This document shows positions 22,786 through 32,614 of a stretch of DNA of 64,000 bases, in pieces (positions within the stretch are counted from its first letter, which is position 1; each line of letters begins with the position of its first letter). The stretch lies in NCBI GenBank assembly GCA_037176725.1, contig JAZBRS010000076.1:119121001-119185000 (forward strand), read 5' to 3'. Under the pieces are notes generated by a model. That model was not told the origin of the DNA, made no database searches, and saw nothing but the letters and a program-made list of their open reading frames with translations. The position numbers and the translations under genes were made by a program. The DNA comes from Posidonia oceanica (taxonomy: Eukaryota > Streptophyta > Magnoliopsida > Alismatales > Posidoniaceae).

Positions 22786-22958
22786 AGCAGTGATTGATTG
22801 ATTGAGTGATTGATAAGAAAAAGAGGGATTGATTGATTGATTGATTGATTGAGTGATTGATAAGAAAAAGAGTGATTGATTGATTGATTGAGTGATTGAT
22901 AAGAAAAAGAGTGATTGATTGATTGATTGATGATTGATAAGAAAAAGAGTGATTGATA
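22786..22958. repeat. GATT microsatellite in TE5 3' untranslated region
   Basis: Runs of (TTGA)n interrupted by GTGATTGATAAGAAAAAGAG, five imperfect blocks. Lies between two hairpin arrays. Confidence 0.85.
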
Positions 22959-23445
22959 AGGAAAGGGTTGATAAGATATCGGACTTATCAGCCGGCAAAG
23001 GGAGAGGGGTGATAAGATATCGGACTTATCGGCCGGTAAATGAATAAAAGAATAGAATGATAAGATATCGGACTTACCACCGGCAAAGAGGGGGTGAAGG
23101 GATGATAAGATATCGGACCTATCGGTCGGCAAAGGGAAAGAGATGCTAAGATATCGGACTTATCAGCCGGCAAATGAATAAAAGAATAGAGTGATAAGAT
23201 ATCGGACTTATCGGCCGGCAAAGAGGGGATGAAGGAATGATAAGATATCGGACTTATCAGCCGGTGAAGGGAAAGAGATGATAAGATATCGGACTTATCG
23301 GCCAGCAAATGAATAAAAGAATAGAATGATAAGATATCGGACTTATCGACCGGCAAAGAGGGGATGAAGGAATGATAAGATATCGGACTTATCGGCCGGC
23401 AAAGGGAAAGAGATGATAAGATATCGGACTTATCGGCCGGCAAAG
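22959..23445. repeat. GATAAG...CTTATC hairpin array in TE5 3' untranslated region
   Basis: About eleven copies of GATAAGATATCGGACTTATC plus CGGCCGGC and a purine-rich spacer of 15-25 bases. The six-base arms GATAAG and CTTATC enclose eight bases. Spacers alternate between AAAGGGAAAGAG, AATGAATAAAAG and AAAGAGGGGATG, a higher-order pattern of about three units. Confidence 0.9.
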
Positions 23446-23471
23446 GAATGGGTTTCGGGAGAGCGAATCAT

Positions 23472-23564
23472 CCCATGATACCAGGAATATCATGGGGAAA
23501 AGAGAGGGAGAATGATACTAAGGGGCGATCAAAAGATGTCCCTGGTATCAGGATGATACCAGGG
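23472..23564. other. two perfect hairpins in TE5 3' untranslated region
   Basis: First hairpin: CCCATGATA and TATCATGGG (23472-23480 and 23488-23496), seven-base loop. Second: CCCTGGTATC and GATACCAGGG (23540-23549 and 23555-23564), five-base loop. The second has a homologue in TE4 at 52077-52110, embedded in a matching block of about 130 bases. Confidence 0.85.
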
Positions 23565-23945
23565 GTTGGCTAGCGCGTCCTTGGCATCAAAAGCAGAGGA
23601 TGAAGACAAAACTGTCGTGTTTGTCAGACGAGTAGTTTGGGGTACCAGCCCGACGGAGACTCAGCTAGGGATGCTGGATGGCTTGACTTGACGGCGTGGG
23701 TCTGCAGAGATTCTGGACTCCGGATTGACTGCTGAGGACTTTCCTGCGTTGTGTTGGCTACAAGTCTGGCCAGAGGGCTCAAGATGAGGTTGGCAATGAT
23801 TATGCAATGCATTAAGTAGTCTTGAGGTGCAAGCAGATAGCAGAAAACGCTTTTGCATTGAAGGAACTGTTGATTACATGCCTGTGTCAGGCCAAAATAT
23901 ACAGCACAACTTGAAAGGAAACTACATATTGGCTGCATAAGTGCC
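23565..23945 (-). other. TE5 non-coding stretch after the extra ORF
   Basis: No ORF of note in sense. The part near 23570-23660 matches TE4 51995-52076, including GGGCTGGTA and TTTTGATGCCAAGG. The remainder has no recognised content. Confidence 0.5.
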
Positions 23946-25147
23946 CTAGCCGGTTCGGGCCTTCTTCGACTGCTTGGAGTCGGGGAACAGGGGGCCGCCT
24001 GGCGGGATTTCATTGATGGGCCAGAGCTCTTGGACCTCGGTCAGGTACTCAGGGGTACATCCTACACCTCTCGCAGCTGCGATGTTTGTTAATCGCACTC
24101 CATGCTGCATCATATTGGCCAGCTTCTTTGTTGGGGCAGTCGTGCTAAGAGGGTATGTCTGCAGAAGCTTGGGTGCTGTGCTGTTAACAAAGGCGCCCTG
24201 CCGGAAGCCAAACTGGCGCATAATCCTGATAGGATGGTATTCCACACCCGTAGTGAATCCTGGTAGTACAATCAGCCGCGTGTCGCGTGCGCTGAAGAAG
24301 ACAGTGAATGGCTCGGCCATGGAGGGAATGATACGCCAGGTTACTGCGTCGTCGGTCAGCGCTGATAGCCTCTCATATTCTTCCTTGATGCTCTTGACTG
24401 TCTTGGCACGGCTGCTGTTGCAGTAGGCTTCAAAAGCATGCACTTGGGGGCGCAGAAGGTCCATCTCTAAGTGGGCGGCTAGCCAGACCTGTATAAGTGC
24501 CTCGCAGCCATGGAAGTGGCGGCAGCGATGTGAGATGCGGTCCAGCCCGCGGTATGTTTCTGCTAGAACAACCGGTGCCAGGTCTATCTGCCGGGTCACC
24601 ACAGCAAGTGCTATTTCCGCAACCTCGATGGCCACTGTCAGTCGGCCATGAGTAAAGATCAGCTCGCCTAGGAAACGGATGACAAACCCTCGGAGCCACA
24701 GCTCGTCTCCGAGTTCGACGTGCTTTTTCATGACGTCATCAAAGTGCGCTAGGCGAAGCAGGGGTTCGGGCCCGCTGGTGCAGATCAGTCTTTGTTGGCA
24801 GCTTCGAGTGGGGAGCCCAGTCAATTGGCTCAGGACCTCAAGGTATCCGTCATGCCTCATGAAGATAGGTAGCCCCATGATCTTGGAGAAGCCGCAGATC
24901 CGACGCACTTCTTCCAGTGTGGGTGTCAGTTCAGTTCTGCCAAAGCGAAAGACATGGTGTGCCAGTTCCAGAACCTTACGGCGGCAGACAAAAGATGGCG
25001 GCTTACTTCTACATCAGCGGCCTTCAGTAGCTTGGTTGGAATGCCCCATAGGCGCAGCTTTTCGCAGTCTCCTTGGGTGAGCTTACCAATCCATTCTCGC
25101 AGGGTCTCCTAGCAGTGTGCTGGGGTCACCAGAGTAGGGAAACCCAT
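23946..25147 (-). pseudogene. TE5 extra 3' ORF, plant-mobile-domain/DUF7745-like, sense strand
   Basis: About 400 codons from ATG 25147-25145 to TAG 23948-23946. The N-terminal part has REWIG, an L-x-L-W-G-I motif and RFWNWHT; then FRFG-R-x-ELTPTLEEV, then FVIRFLGELIF and APVVLAETYRGLD with a downstream C-x-A-L-I-Q-V-W-L-x-x-H. This is the layout of the plant mobile domain superfamily, closest from memory to DUF7745. Two lesions are visible: TAG at 25109-25111 and a one-base frameshift near 24955 between WNWHT and FRFG. It lies between integrase and the 3' untranslated hairpins, in the sense direction, unlike the antisense relative in TE2. Role unknown. Confidence 0.65.
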
Positions 25148-26520
25148 TGCGCAGATCACAGAATGTAGGCAGATAGCTGCTGCAGGATCTTCAAGTACCT
25201 GTTACCAAGACTGTAGATCATCAGACTTCCTTCTAGTACATAATCATTGACTGTAAGCAGATTCTAAGACTGGTAAAGCAGTTCAACATATTTAGCAGTA
25301 AACATTCAGAGCATGGCAATTAAGCACATATAAGTAGGGGATTCTGTTGGCACGGGGGCGGGGACTGGCAGGAGTCCTGGACCAGTGCAGCTCGATGATG
25401 CCAACGCGTGCTGAGTAGGAATACTGTCTCAGTACGAGAGCAGATCTTGCAAGGCAGAAAGATTAAAGGGGGGATGAGATGATCGGAAATGCAGATGTAT
25501 GCATGATCAATGATTGGAGTGGTTTGCCCTCAGCATACGGAATGCTTTAGTGCCTGCTGTCTTAGGAATGGAGCGGTCCCTGATTCACTGGACTCTACTC
25601 AGACTCCTAACTTGTTGGTGGCACTCCAGGAAAGGGTGCTGGTGATGTTTGGTGGTGGTGTAGAGAGGACAGGCTACATACCAAACTCTTAAGGACTTAC
25701 ACTTACTCTTTTCCTCTTTCTTGTCTTTCTTGCTTCTACGTAGGTGTGCAGGGCTCCCCCCATTCCTATCTTGGAGACAAGGAGGACCTGGCTTGAATTT
25801 CGAGTCTTCTCCGGGGTAGGTGAAAGGTGCGAGATTACTCTGCTTGCCTTCATTTTTTAGAGTTGATTTTTGCTTTTTCCTTTTTTTTCTTTTCTATCAT
25901 TCTCTTCTTCTTCTTTTTTTGTTGTTTGTTTTGTTTTTTTTTTTTGTTTTTCTTCTTTTTCTTTTTTTTTTCTTCTTCTTTTTTTTGGCTTGCAGGTCTC
26001 CGCTATCTCCACCCTAGAGGAAGTGGGTGCCTGGCTTCTGAGACATGGGGGCTGGGACTTTCTGGTGTGAACTTTGGCTCTCTCTTTCTTTCTTTCCTTG
26101 TGCATCCAGGCATGGGCATGTATTCCTTTCTGGCTAACGCCTAGCGTTCTTTTAGGAGTGTAAGTCCTTAAGTGTTTGGGCATTTCGCCCGCTCTCCCTG
26201 AGTGGTGGCTCCCTCACTAGCTAGGGCATCTAAGTAGTGTTAGGTGAGGTCGGGAGGCTCCTTCCATAGCAGGCAAGCATCTCCGGTTCTCATCACCGGG
26301 CAATATGCAATGCATGATTTGAGAGGATGACGATGATGATTATAAAGGGGATAAGGGACGGAACGTACGGGAATGCAGGAGAAGATAGAGCAAAGCGGTG
26401 TATGAAGATGTACAGAGGCAAAGGTAGGGGAAACGGAATGAGAAGAGGGGCAAAAGCGTGCAAAGGGTGGGAATACAAGAGGTGGGATGATGGAGAGTGA
26501 TCTGCAACGGCTGCTCCAGG
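25148..26520 (-). other. TE5 spacer between integrase and extra ORF
   Basis: No supported ORF. In sense it has a 130-base purine tract (25866-25990; A with G) and a CAG|GTACTTG-type junction just upstream of the extra ORF (about 25200). A splice acceptor (TTGGTAACAG in sense) near 25203 could allow the extra ORF to be expressed from a spliced RNA, but no donor can be chosen with confidence. Confidence 0.45.
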
Positions 26521-28431
26521 CTACTGATAGTATTTCTTGAGGTAGCACGAGTTGACCGGCTCGGACTGCTCGACCTGGTCCATGTCCTCAAGAGTTACAG
26601 CGCCACCCGAGAAGATCTGCTTAACCACAAAGGGGCCACGCCAGTTAGGTCGGAATTTGCCTCGACCGTCAGGTAAATGAATGGTGCACAGAACGAGATC
26701 TCCTGGCCAAAAGTTTCTGGGCTGGACCTTCTTCAAGAACACTCTAGCCATCCGCTTCTGGTAACAGTGAGCATTGTGCATAGCTTGTAGTCTGTGCTCA
26801 TCAATCAGATTCAGTTGGACGCAGCGGTCTTCGACCCATTCTGCCTCTTCCAACTCAGCTTCTCGTAGGATCCACAGTGAGGGGATCTCTACTTCGACAG
26901 GTAACACCGCTTCCATGCCGTACACCAGAGAGTACAGGGTGGCTCCCGTCGAGGTCCGGATTGATGTCCTGTACCCCCAGAGCGTGTACGGGAGCTTGTC
27001 ATGCCAATCCTTGTGGGTTTCTGCCATATTCTTCAGGATTTTAACAATGTTCTTGTTTGCAGACTCCACTGCTCCGTTCATCTGTGGCCGATAGGGCGAG
27101 GATCTATGATGCTTGATCTTGAGACTCTGCAGGTATTCCTCGGTCCTTTTGGTGATGAAGTTTGTGCCATTATCAGAGATGACAGAGTGCGGGACCCCAT
27201 ATCAGGCAACGATATTGTTCCTGATAAACTTTTCTGTTGCCACAGCGGTGACTGTCTTATAAGAGGCTGCTTCCACCCACTTGGTAAAGTAATCGATCGC
27301 TACCAGAATGTAGCGATGACCATTTGAAGCAGCAGGGTGGATGGCGCCAATGACATCGATCCCCCAGGTGGAGAAAGGCCATGGCGAAGACATGTTATGC
27401 AGCTGTTGTGGGGGGGCCCTAATGAAGTTACCATGGATCTGGCAGTTGTGGCATTTACGCACAAACCGGCAGCAGTCCGCTTCCATGGTCTGCCAGAAAT
27501 ATCCTTGGAGCATGATCTTCTTGGCTAGGAGGACGCCGTTCATGTGCGGGCCACAGGTCCCTACATGCACTTGAAGCATCAGCGTGTCCGCCTTTGATTT
27601 GTCCAGACAGTGCAGTAGCATATGGTTATATGATCTTCTGTATAGCTGCCCAGCCCCCAACACATACTTTGATGCTAGACGCGTCAGAGTTCTCCTGTCT
27701 GCTGCCGCGGTATCAGGAGGAAAGCTGCCAGACTCCAGGAAAGTTTTTATGTCTTGATACCAGGGCTGCTCCTCTGCTGGATCTGCCTCTTCTATGTTCA
27801 TGCAATGTGCAGGCTGCTCTATGCAGGTAACTGATACATCTACTGTACTGTCTTCAGGTATACTGAGCCAGGATACCAGAGTTGCTAGTGCGTCTGCGTA
27901 CGCGTTTTTTGTTCTGTTCATATATGTGAAGTAGATGCTCTCAAATTCTTCCATCAGCCTCAGCAGGTGTTCGTGATATGGCACAAGTTTGGGATCTTTT
28001 GTCTTCCAGTCACCATTCACTTGAGAAATCACCAGCATGGCATCGCCGTGCACATGTAGCTTTTGTGCCTCATGCTCGAGGGCGACTTTCAATCCCAGGA
28101 TGCATGCTTCATATTTCGCTTCATTGTTTGTGCAGGTGAAAGTCAGCTTCCTCGCGAAGGGAATCATCTGTCCTTGGGGCGTGGTCAGCACTGCGCCTAT
28201 GCCTCGACCCATTTTGTTGACAGCGCCGTCAAAGTAGAGCTGCCATTCCTCTTGTTCTTCAGGATCTTTCTCCTCAAAGCCCTCCATCGTAAAGAGGATG
28301 TCCTCGTTAGGGAACTGTGTCTGGAGGGGCTGGTATTCAGGCAGAGGGAGATCAGCAAGGTGGTCTGCCATGGCCTGGCCCTTTATGGATTTCTGTGTGA
28401 CAAAGGTGATGTCGTACTGAGACAATAACAC
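26521..28431 (-). pseudogene. pol: TE5 archaeal-type RNase H and integrase
   Basis: Follows RT in the same frame after TAG 28432-28434. The tether ADHLADLP leads to a second RNase H with YFDGA (about 28220), NNEAKYEA (about 28120), GDAMLV (about 28045) and N-A-Y-ADALA (about 27890). Integrase follows with an H-x-H and C-H-N-C zinc module, catalytic D in GIDVIG (about 27355), D in SDNG (about 27165) and E in AVESANK (about 27060), then RPNWRGPFVV (about 26620) and the end CYLKKYYQ. TGA at 27202-27204 replaces a conserved R in VA-R-YG. Otherwise all catalytic residues are present. Confidence 0.92.
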
Positions 28432-30327
28432 CTACCACTTAGCACATCTGCCTACCATGGCTAGCTTTTGAAAGAGAAACTTGATGGGGTCATGCCGGCA
28501 CAAGAGCTGAACCGGGTATGCCATCATATAGTGCCTTAGTTTCTGTGCAGTCCAGACAAGGAATAAGCAGGTCTTCTCTAGTGTGCTATACCTGGTCTCA
28601 CATTCATTAAATTTCTTGCTCAGGTAATAGATGGCGCGCTCCTTTCTACCAGATTCGTCATGTTGGCCCAAGACGGCGCCCATGGAATGCTGCGTAGTAG
28701 AAAGGTAGAGAAGCAAAGGTCTCCTTGGTGTGGGAGGAACCAGGACAGGAGGCTTGACCAACAGCTGCTTGATCTTGGCAAATGCAGTCTGGCACTCCTC
28801 GCTCCAGTCGATTTGTGCATTCTTCTTCAGGAGCTTGAATATGGGTTCACAGATGGGCGTAAGCTGTGCAATGAAGCGACTGATATACTGTAAACGCCCA
28901 AACAGACTTCTGACCTCCTTTTCAGTTCTGGGGGGTGGCATGTCCACGATGGCTTTTGCCTTCATCGGGTCCACCTCAATCCCCCTTTGGCTAACAATGT
29001 AGCTAAGCAGTTTGCCAGAAGACACCCTGAATACACACTTGTTGGGGTTCAGGCGCAGCTTGTAGTTCCGTAGACGGTCAAAGAGCTTTTTTAGACAAGC
29101 AAGATGATCTTCAGGCTCTCTGGTTTTAGCAATCATGTCGTCTACATAGACCTCCACTTCTTGGTGCATGAGGTCGTGGAACAGGGCAGTCATGGCCCTC
29201 TGATAAGTTGCGCCAGCATTCTTCAGACCGAACGGCATGACTTGGTAGCAGAAGACTCCCCAAGGGGTGATGAATGAAGTCTTTTCCATGTCTTCTTCTG
29301 CCATCTTACTCTGATTATATCCGGAAAAGCCGTCCATGAAGGAAAGCATCTTGTGGCCCGCTGTATTGTCGACTAGGACGTCAATGTGAGGCAATGGAAA
29401 GTCATCCTTGGGACTCACCTTGTTCAGGTCCCTATAGTCGATGCAGATCCGGACTCGGCCATCTTTCTTGGGCACAGGTACAATGTTTGCCAGCCACTCA
29501 GGATAAAGGACGACCTTGAGGAAATTGACTCTGAGCTGCTTCATTCTCTCTTCTTTGATCATGAGCAGCCACTGTGGTCGCCATCTTCTTAGCTTCTGCT
29601 TCACTGGCTTGGCATACAGGTTCAAGGGCAGATTGTGCACCACTATCTCTATGTCAAGACCAACCATATCTTCGTAACTCCAAGCGAAGACATCCGCATA
29701 TTCTTTCAAGAATGCGATGAACTCTGCTCGAGCCTGGGAGGACAGCTGGGCACTGATGCGAACTTCTCTGACTTCCTCAGCTGTGCCGATGTTGACAACC
29801 TCTGTTTCTTCTTCAACATGGGGGTTGGGGCCTTCTGGGTCGTCGTCATAGGGCCGGAACTCGGGCAATGGTTCGTCAGTCTCATCCATGCCCGTATCGT
29901 CCTCCTCTCCATAAGCAATAAGTCCCGAGAGGATCTCTTTCTCAAAAGAAGGATTTGTGATGTCGAAAGAGTGTACATGTTCCGCTGCTTGGCCTTGGTG
30001 ACGCTTCAGGATGGTCACGCTCACTCGAGTATTCTTGTAGCCTCGGTGCGCGACCTTTGTCCTGGCAACTTCTTCTGTCTGCTCTGGCATGACCGATTCT
30101 GCTGACTGCTCTGCTGATTCTTTTGACTGCTCTACTGATTCTGCTACTGACACTGCTGATGGCCCTGCTACTGAGGCTACTGGTGATTCTACTGCTGATT
30201 CTATTTTTTGCTCTGTTGCTGCTGCTGTTTGTACTGCTAGTGCATCCTCCTCTGAGTCTTCTAGTGTGCTTGTGGAGGATATGCCGGACCGACGGCTGAA
30301 CTGGGCATTGCCGCTCGCTATGCTCCC
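28432..30327 (-). pseudogene. pol: TE5 reverse transcriptase and gypsy-type RNase H
   Basis: A frame of about 630 codons between two stops. An acidic N-terminal linker (about 200 residues) leads to KPVKQKLRR, then RT with KKDGRVRICIDYRDLN (about 29440), FMDGFSGYN, VMPFGLKNAGATYQR (about 29210) and the catalytic YVDDM (about 29140). RNase H has LLLYLS, AIYYLSKKF and KTCLFLVWT. It ends at TAG 28432-28434, where relatives have RWQ, so CAG became TAG. The upstream stop is 30328-30330. Length and motif set are normal for the family. Confidence 0.93.
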
Positions 30328-31867
30328 CTAGTGAGGCATGTGTTGCACAAACCACCTAGACCCGCCTTCTAGTTGGAGAGTGATGAGTTCATCTGGTCTA
30401 GGGGGGTCCGGTATTGCCGAGTCTTCTTCCAGGACCATGATAGAGGCATGGTCTTCTTGCAGAGGAGGGTCCGTAACCACGGCTTTCCCTTTCCTTTCTA
30501 CGGCTCGATGCTCTACCAGGTCTTCTACTATCGACTTGAGTTGTTCTTGATAAAGTAGCTCTAAGTCGGATATCCATGAATCGACCTGGGCTTCTATCGC
30601 CACTCCTTCCTCCTCGTCTGAGGGTGAGTCGACGTAGTAGGCGCCGGGGGCCTGCGGCACTGGCCTGGCTGCAAGACGGATCGCTGCCCTTGGAGTTTGC
30701 ATGGTCTGGCTCATGGGCATGCCTTATAGCGGCAACTTTGGCATGGGAGATCCAGACAGACTGATCAGCGGGGCCACTGATGGGTATGCTACTAGGGTCA
30801 CTGTTACAGGTGGAGGGCAGGCAGAGGTGCTCTTCTGAGGGCTCAAGGGCCGGGAGACAGTGGTGCTCAATTGGTCCTCTGCATCTGGTGGTAACTGGGA
30901 GAGTGCCGCTTCCGACACCAAGGGGGCCTGCCGTGAGAGTTGCTGTTTTGCTGCAGGAAGATGCGAAGCGGACTGCGTCGGCTGCATTCTCAGTGATGTG
31001 GTTGCAGAAGTAGGCCGAGTCGCGCTGCTGACTAAATTGACTGACTGTCCTTCCAGAGAGAGACAGCGGTACTGATGCGACTGCGACCGCAGGTAGCCTG
31101 CCTGATTCTGCCAGAAGGAGTGTCTCTGACTTCTGTACCGCTGCTACTGCCTGTACTTGTAATGCAGATGTGGCTGTAAAAGTGTGAGAGCTTGCCAGTT
31201 CTGCCATAGAGCCTGCTGAGTTGTTTGCTATATCTGCTGGAGGGAGAGCTGGACAAACTGACCGTGGTACATCTGTGCTGATCAGAGCTTTGCTGCCAGT
31301 TGGGACTGCCTCTACTGTGCCAGACTGCTCCTCATCCAGGTAATAGTCCTCAATGCAGACCCAGTCTTCTGCCGGCACCGCGGCTTGATCGTCAATTGAT
31401 CCCAGAACCCCTGCACTGGTGAAGTTAGTGAGGTCTCTGGGGATGGCTGGTTCTTGATCCTTGAGCTGAAGGCAGTGATCTTCGTTGGGCTTGGGTTCGT
31501 AACCGAGGCCTTCAGATTTCCTCCGCTCCACCGCTACGATCGGCTCTACGATCCCCTGGCCGTGACGCCCGAGCGGTGTACCCTTTACGTAACCCCACCT
31601 GTGACATACATTCTTGACCATTCTGAAGGGGTTGTTGTGAATGGCCAAGGAGTTGACACGTTCAAGATCAGGAATGAAGTTAACCAGCTCGCACCGATTA
31701 ACGCGATATAGAGCTTCAGAAGTCTCGGGGTCAAACGAGATAGCTTGTGAAGACACAAGGGAGACTACCTCGATCCGCTCCTTCTCAAAGTTCTCTGCCA
31801 TGATGACAATGACATCATTGCCACGACGGTACTTTATCATCCGATGGAGGGTCGAGGGAAGGACCTA
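30328..31867 (-). pseudogene. gag-pol: TE5 G-patch and acidic spacer between protease and RT
   Basis: Begins after the protease stop (31865-31867). In sense it has MIKYRRGND, a CELVNF segment, then a G-patch-like motif (WGYVKGTPLGRHGQGIVEPI, about 31620-31560) and GLGYEP. An acidic EDYYLDEEQSG segment and a low-complexity part follow. The gag-protease frame continues to 30398, but from about 30725 the other frame is acidic and sensible (YVDSPSDEEEG), so a single frameshift lies near there. TE1 at 63471-64000 is the same region of a sister element. Confidence 0.8.
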
Positions 31868-32614
31868 ATGCTTGTGGAGCCAAGGGCGCCCAAGCAGAAG
31901 ATTGAAATTCGGCTTCAAGTCGACGACATAGAATTCTACATCGAAGACGACCGGACCGATGGCAAGAGGAATAATCAAGATCCCTAGAGCGTCATGGTGT
32001 GTGTTGTCAAAAGCTGTCATTCCCTTCACAGCTGGCGTGATGTCCTCGGCTTTGAATCCGAGCTTGGTTGCAGTACGCAAGGGGCAGACGTTAAGGCCTG
32101 ACCCATTATCAACCAGTGTTAGGGGAATGCGAAAGTTTTTGAACTGAACCGTGACGAACAGGGGTTGATTGTGATTAATCCCCGCTGGAGGTAGTTCATC
32201 ACTTGTAAAAGAGATGACCTGGGGCTCTGCAATCATCCCTACCATGCTCTCCAAGGCTGAAGGCTCAATAGATTGGGACACACGGGCAGCCTGGAACACG
32301 CGAAGAAAAGCCTCGCGGTGTTCGGCAGAGGTGTGGATTAGGTCCCAAATGGATATGTCGGCTTTGACCTTCTTAAGTTGGGAGGTTATGTCTGCCTTGG
32401 GTTGGTTCTTTTTAGCGACAGGAGGGGTTGTTTTGGCAAGCTCCAAAGGGGTAGTGGCAGGAAGTTGGGCCACTACTGGCTGGGCAGGGATTTGGCTCGC
32501 TACGAGTTGACTTGAGGTTGGGTCTGCTACGGGTTGGTTAGAGGGTGTGGGCATAGCAGGTTCAGGGTGATTTGGCCTAATCGCCGGTGCTGGGGGCCTG
32601 TAGACCCTCCCCGA
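31868..32614 (-). pseudogene. gag-pol: TE5 aspartic protease
   Basis: Cuts the polyprotein. It has ISIWDLIHTSAEHREAF ahead of the catalytic loop LVDNGSGLNVCPL (about 32120) and FNLLLGRPWLH near the end (about 31890). It is in frame with gag, separated by a stop at 32615-32617; the downstream stop TAG is 31865-31867. DNG instead of DTG or DSG is also seen in other Tat-lineage proteases. Confidence 0.85.

Noticed and set aside
22686..23443. Minus-strand frames with SDILS repeats
   Set aside because: Translation of the GATAAG hairpin array and the GATT microsatellite; no start context or domain.
21764..23445. CRISPR-like look of regularly spaced palindromic repeats
   Set aside because: The context is a plant retrotransposon, spacers are themselves repeated, and no cas genes exist.
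25820..26183. F-rich plus-strand and K-rich minus-strand ORFs
   Set aside because: Pyrimidine/purine tract composition only.
30398..30724. Continuation of the TE5 gag-protease frame as an arginine-rich tail
   Set aside because: The other minus frame over these bases is acidic and fits the spacer of related elements, so this tail is read out of frame.
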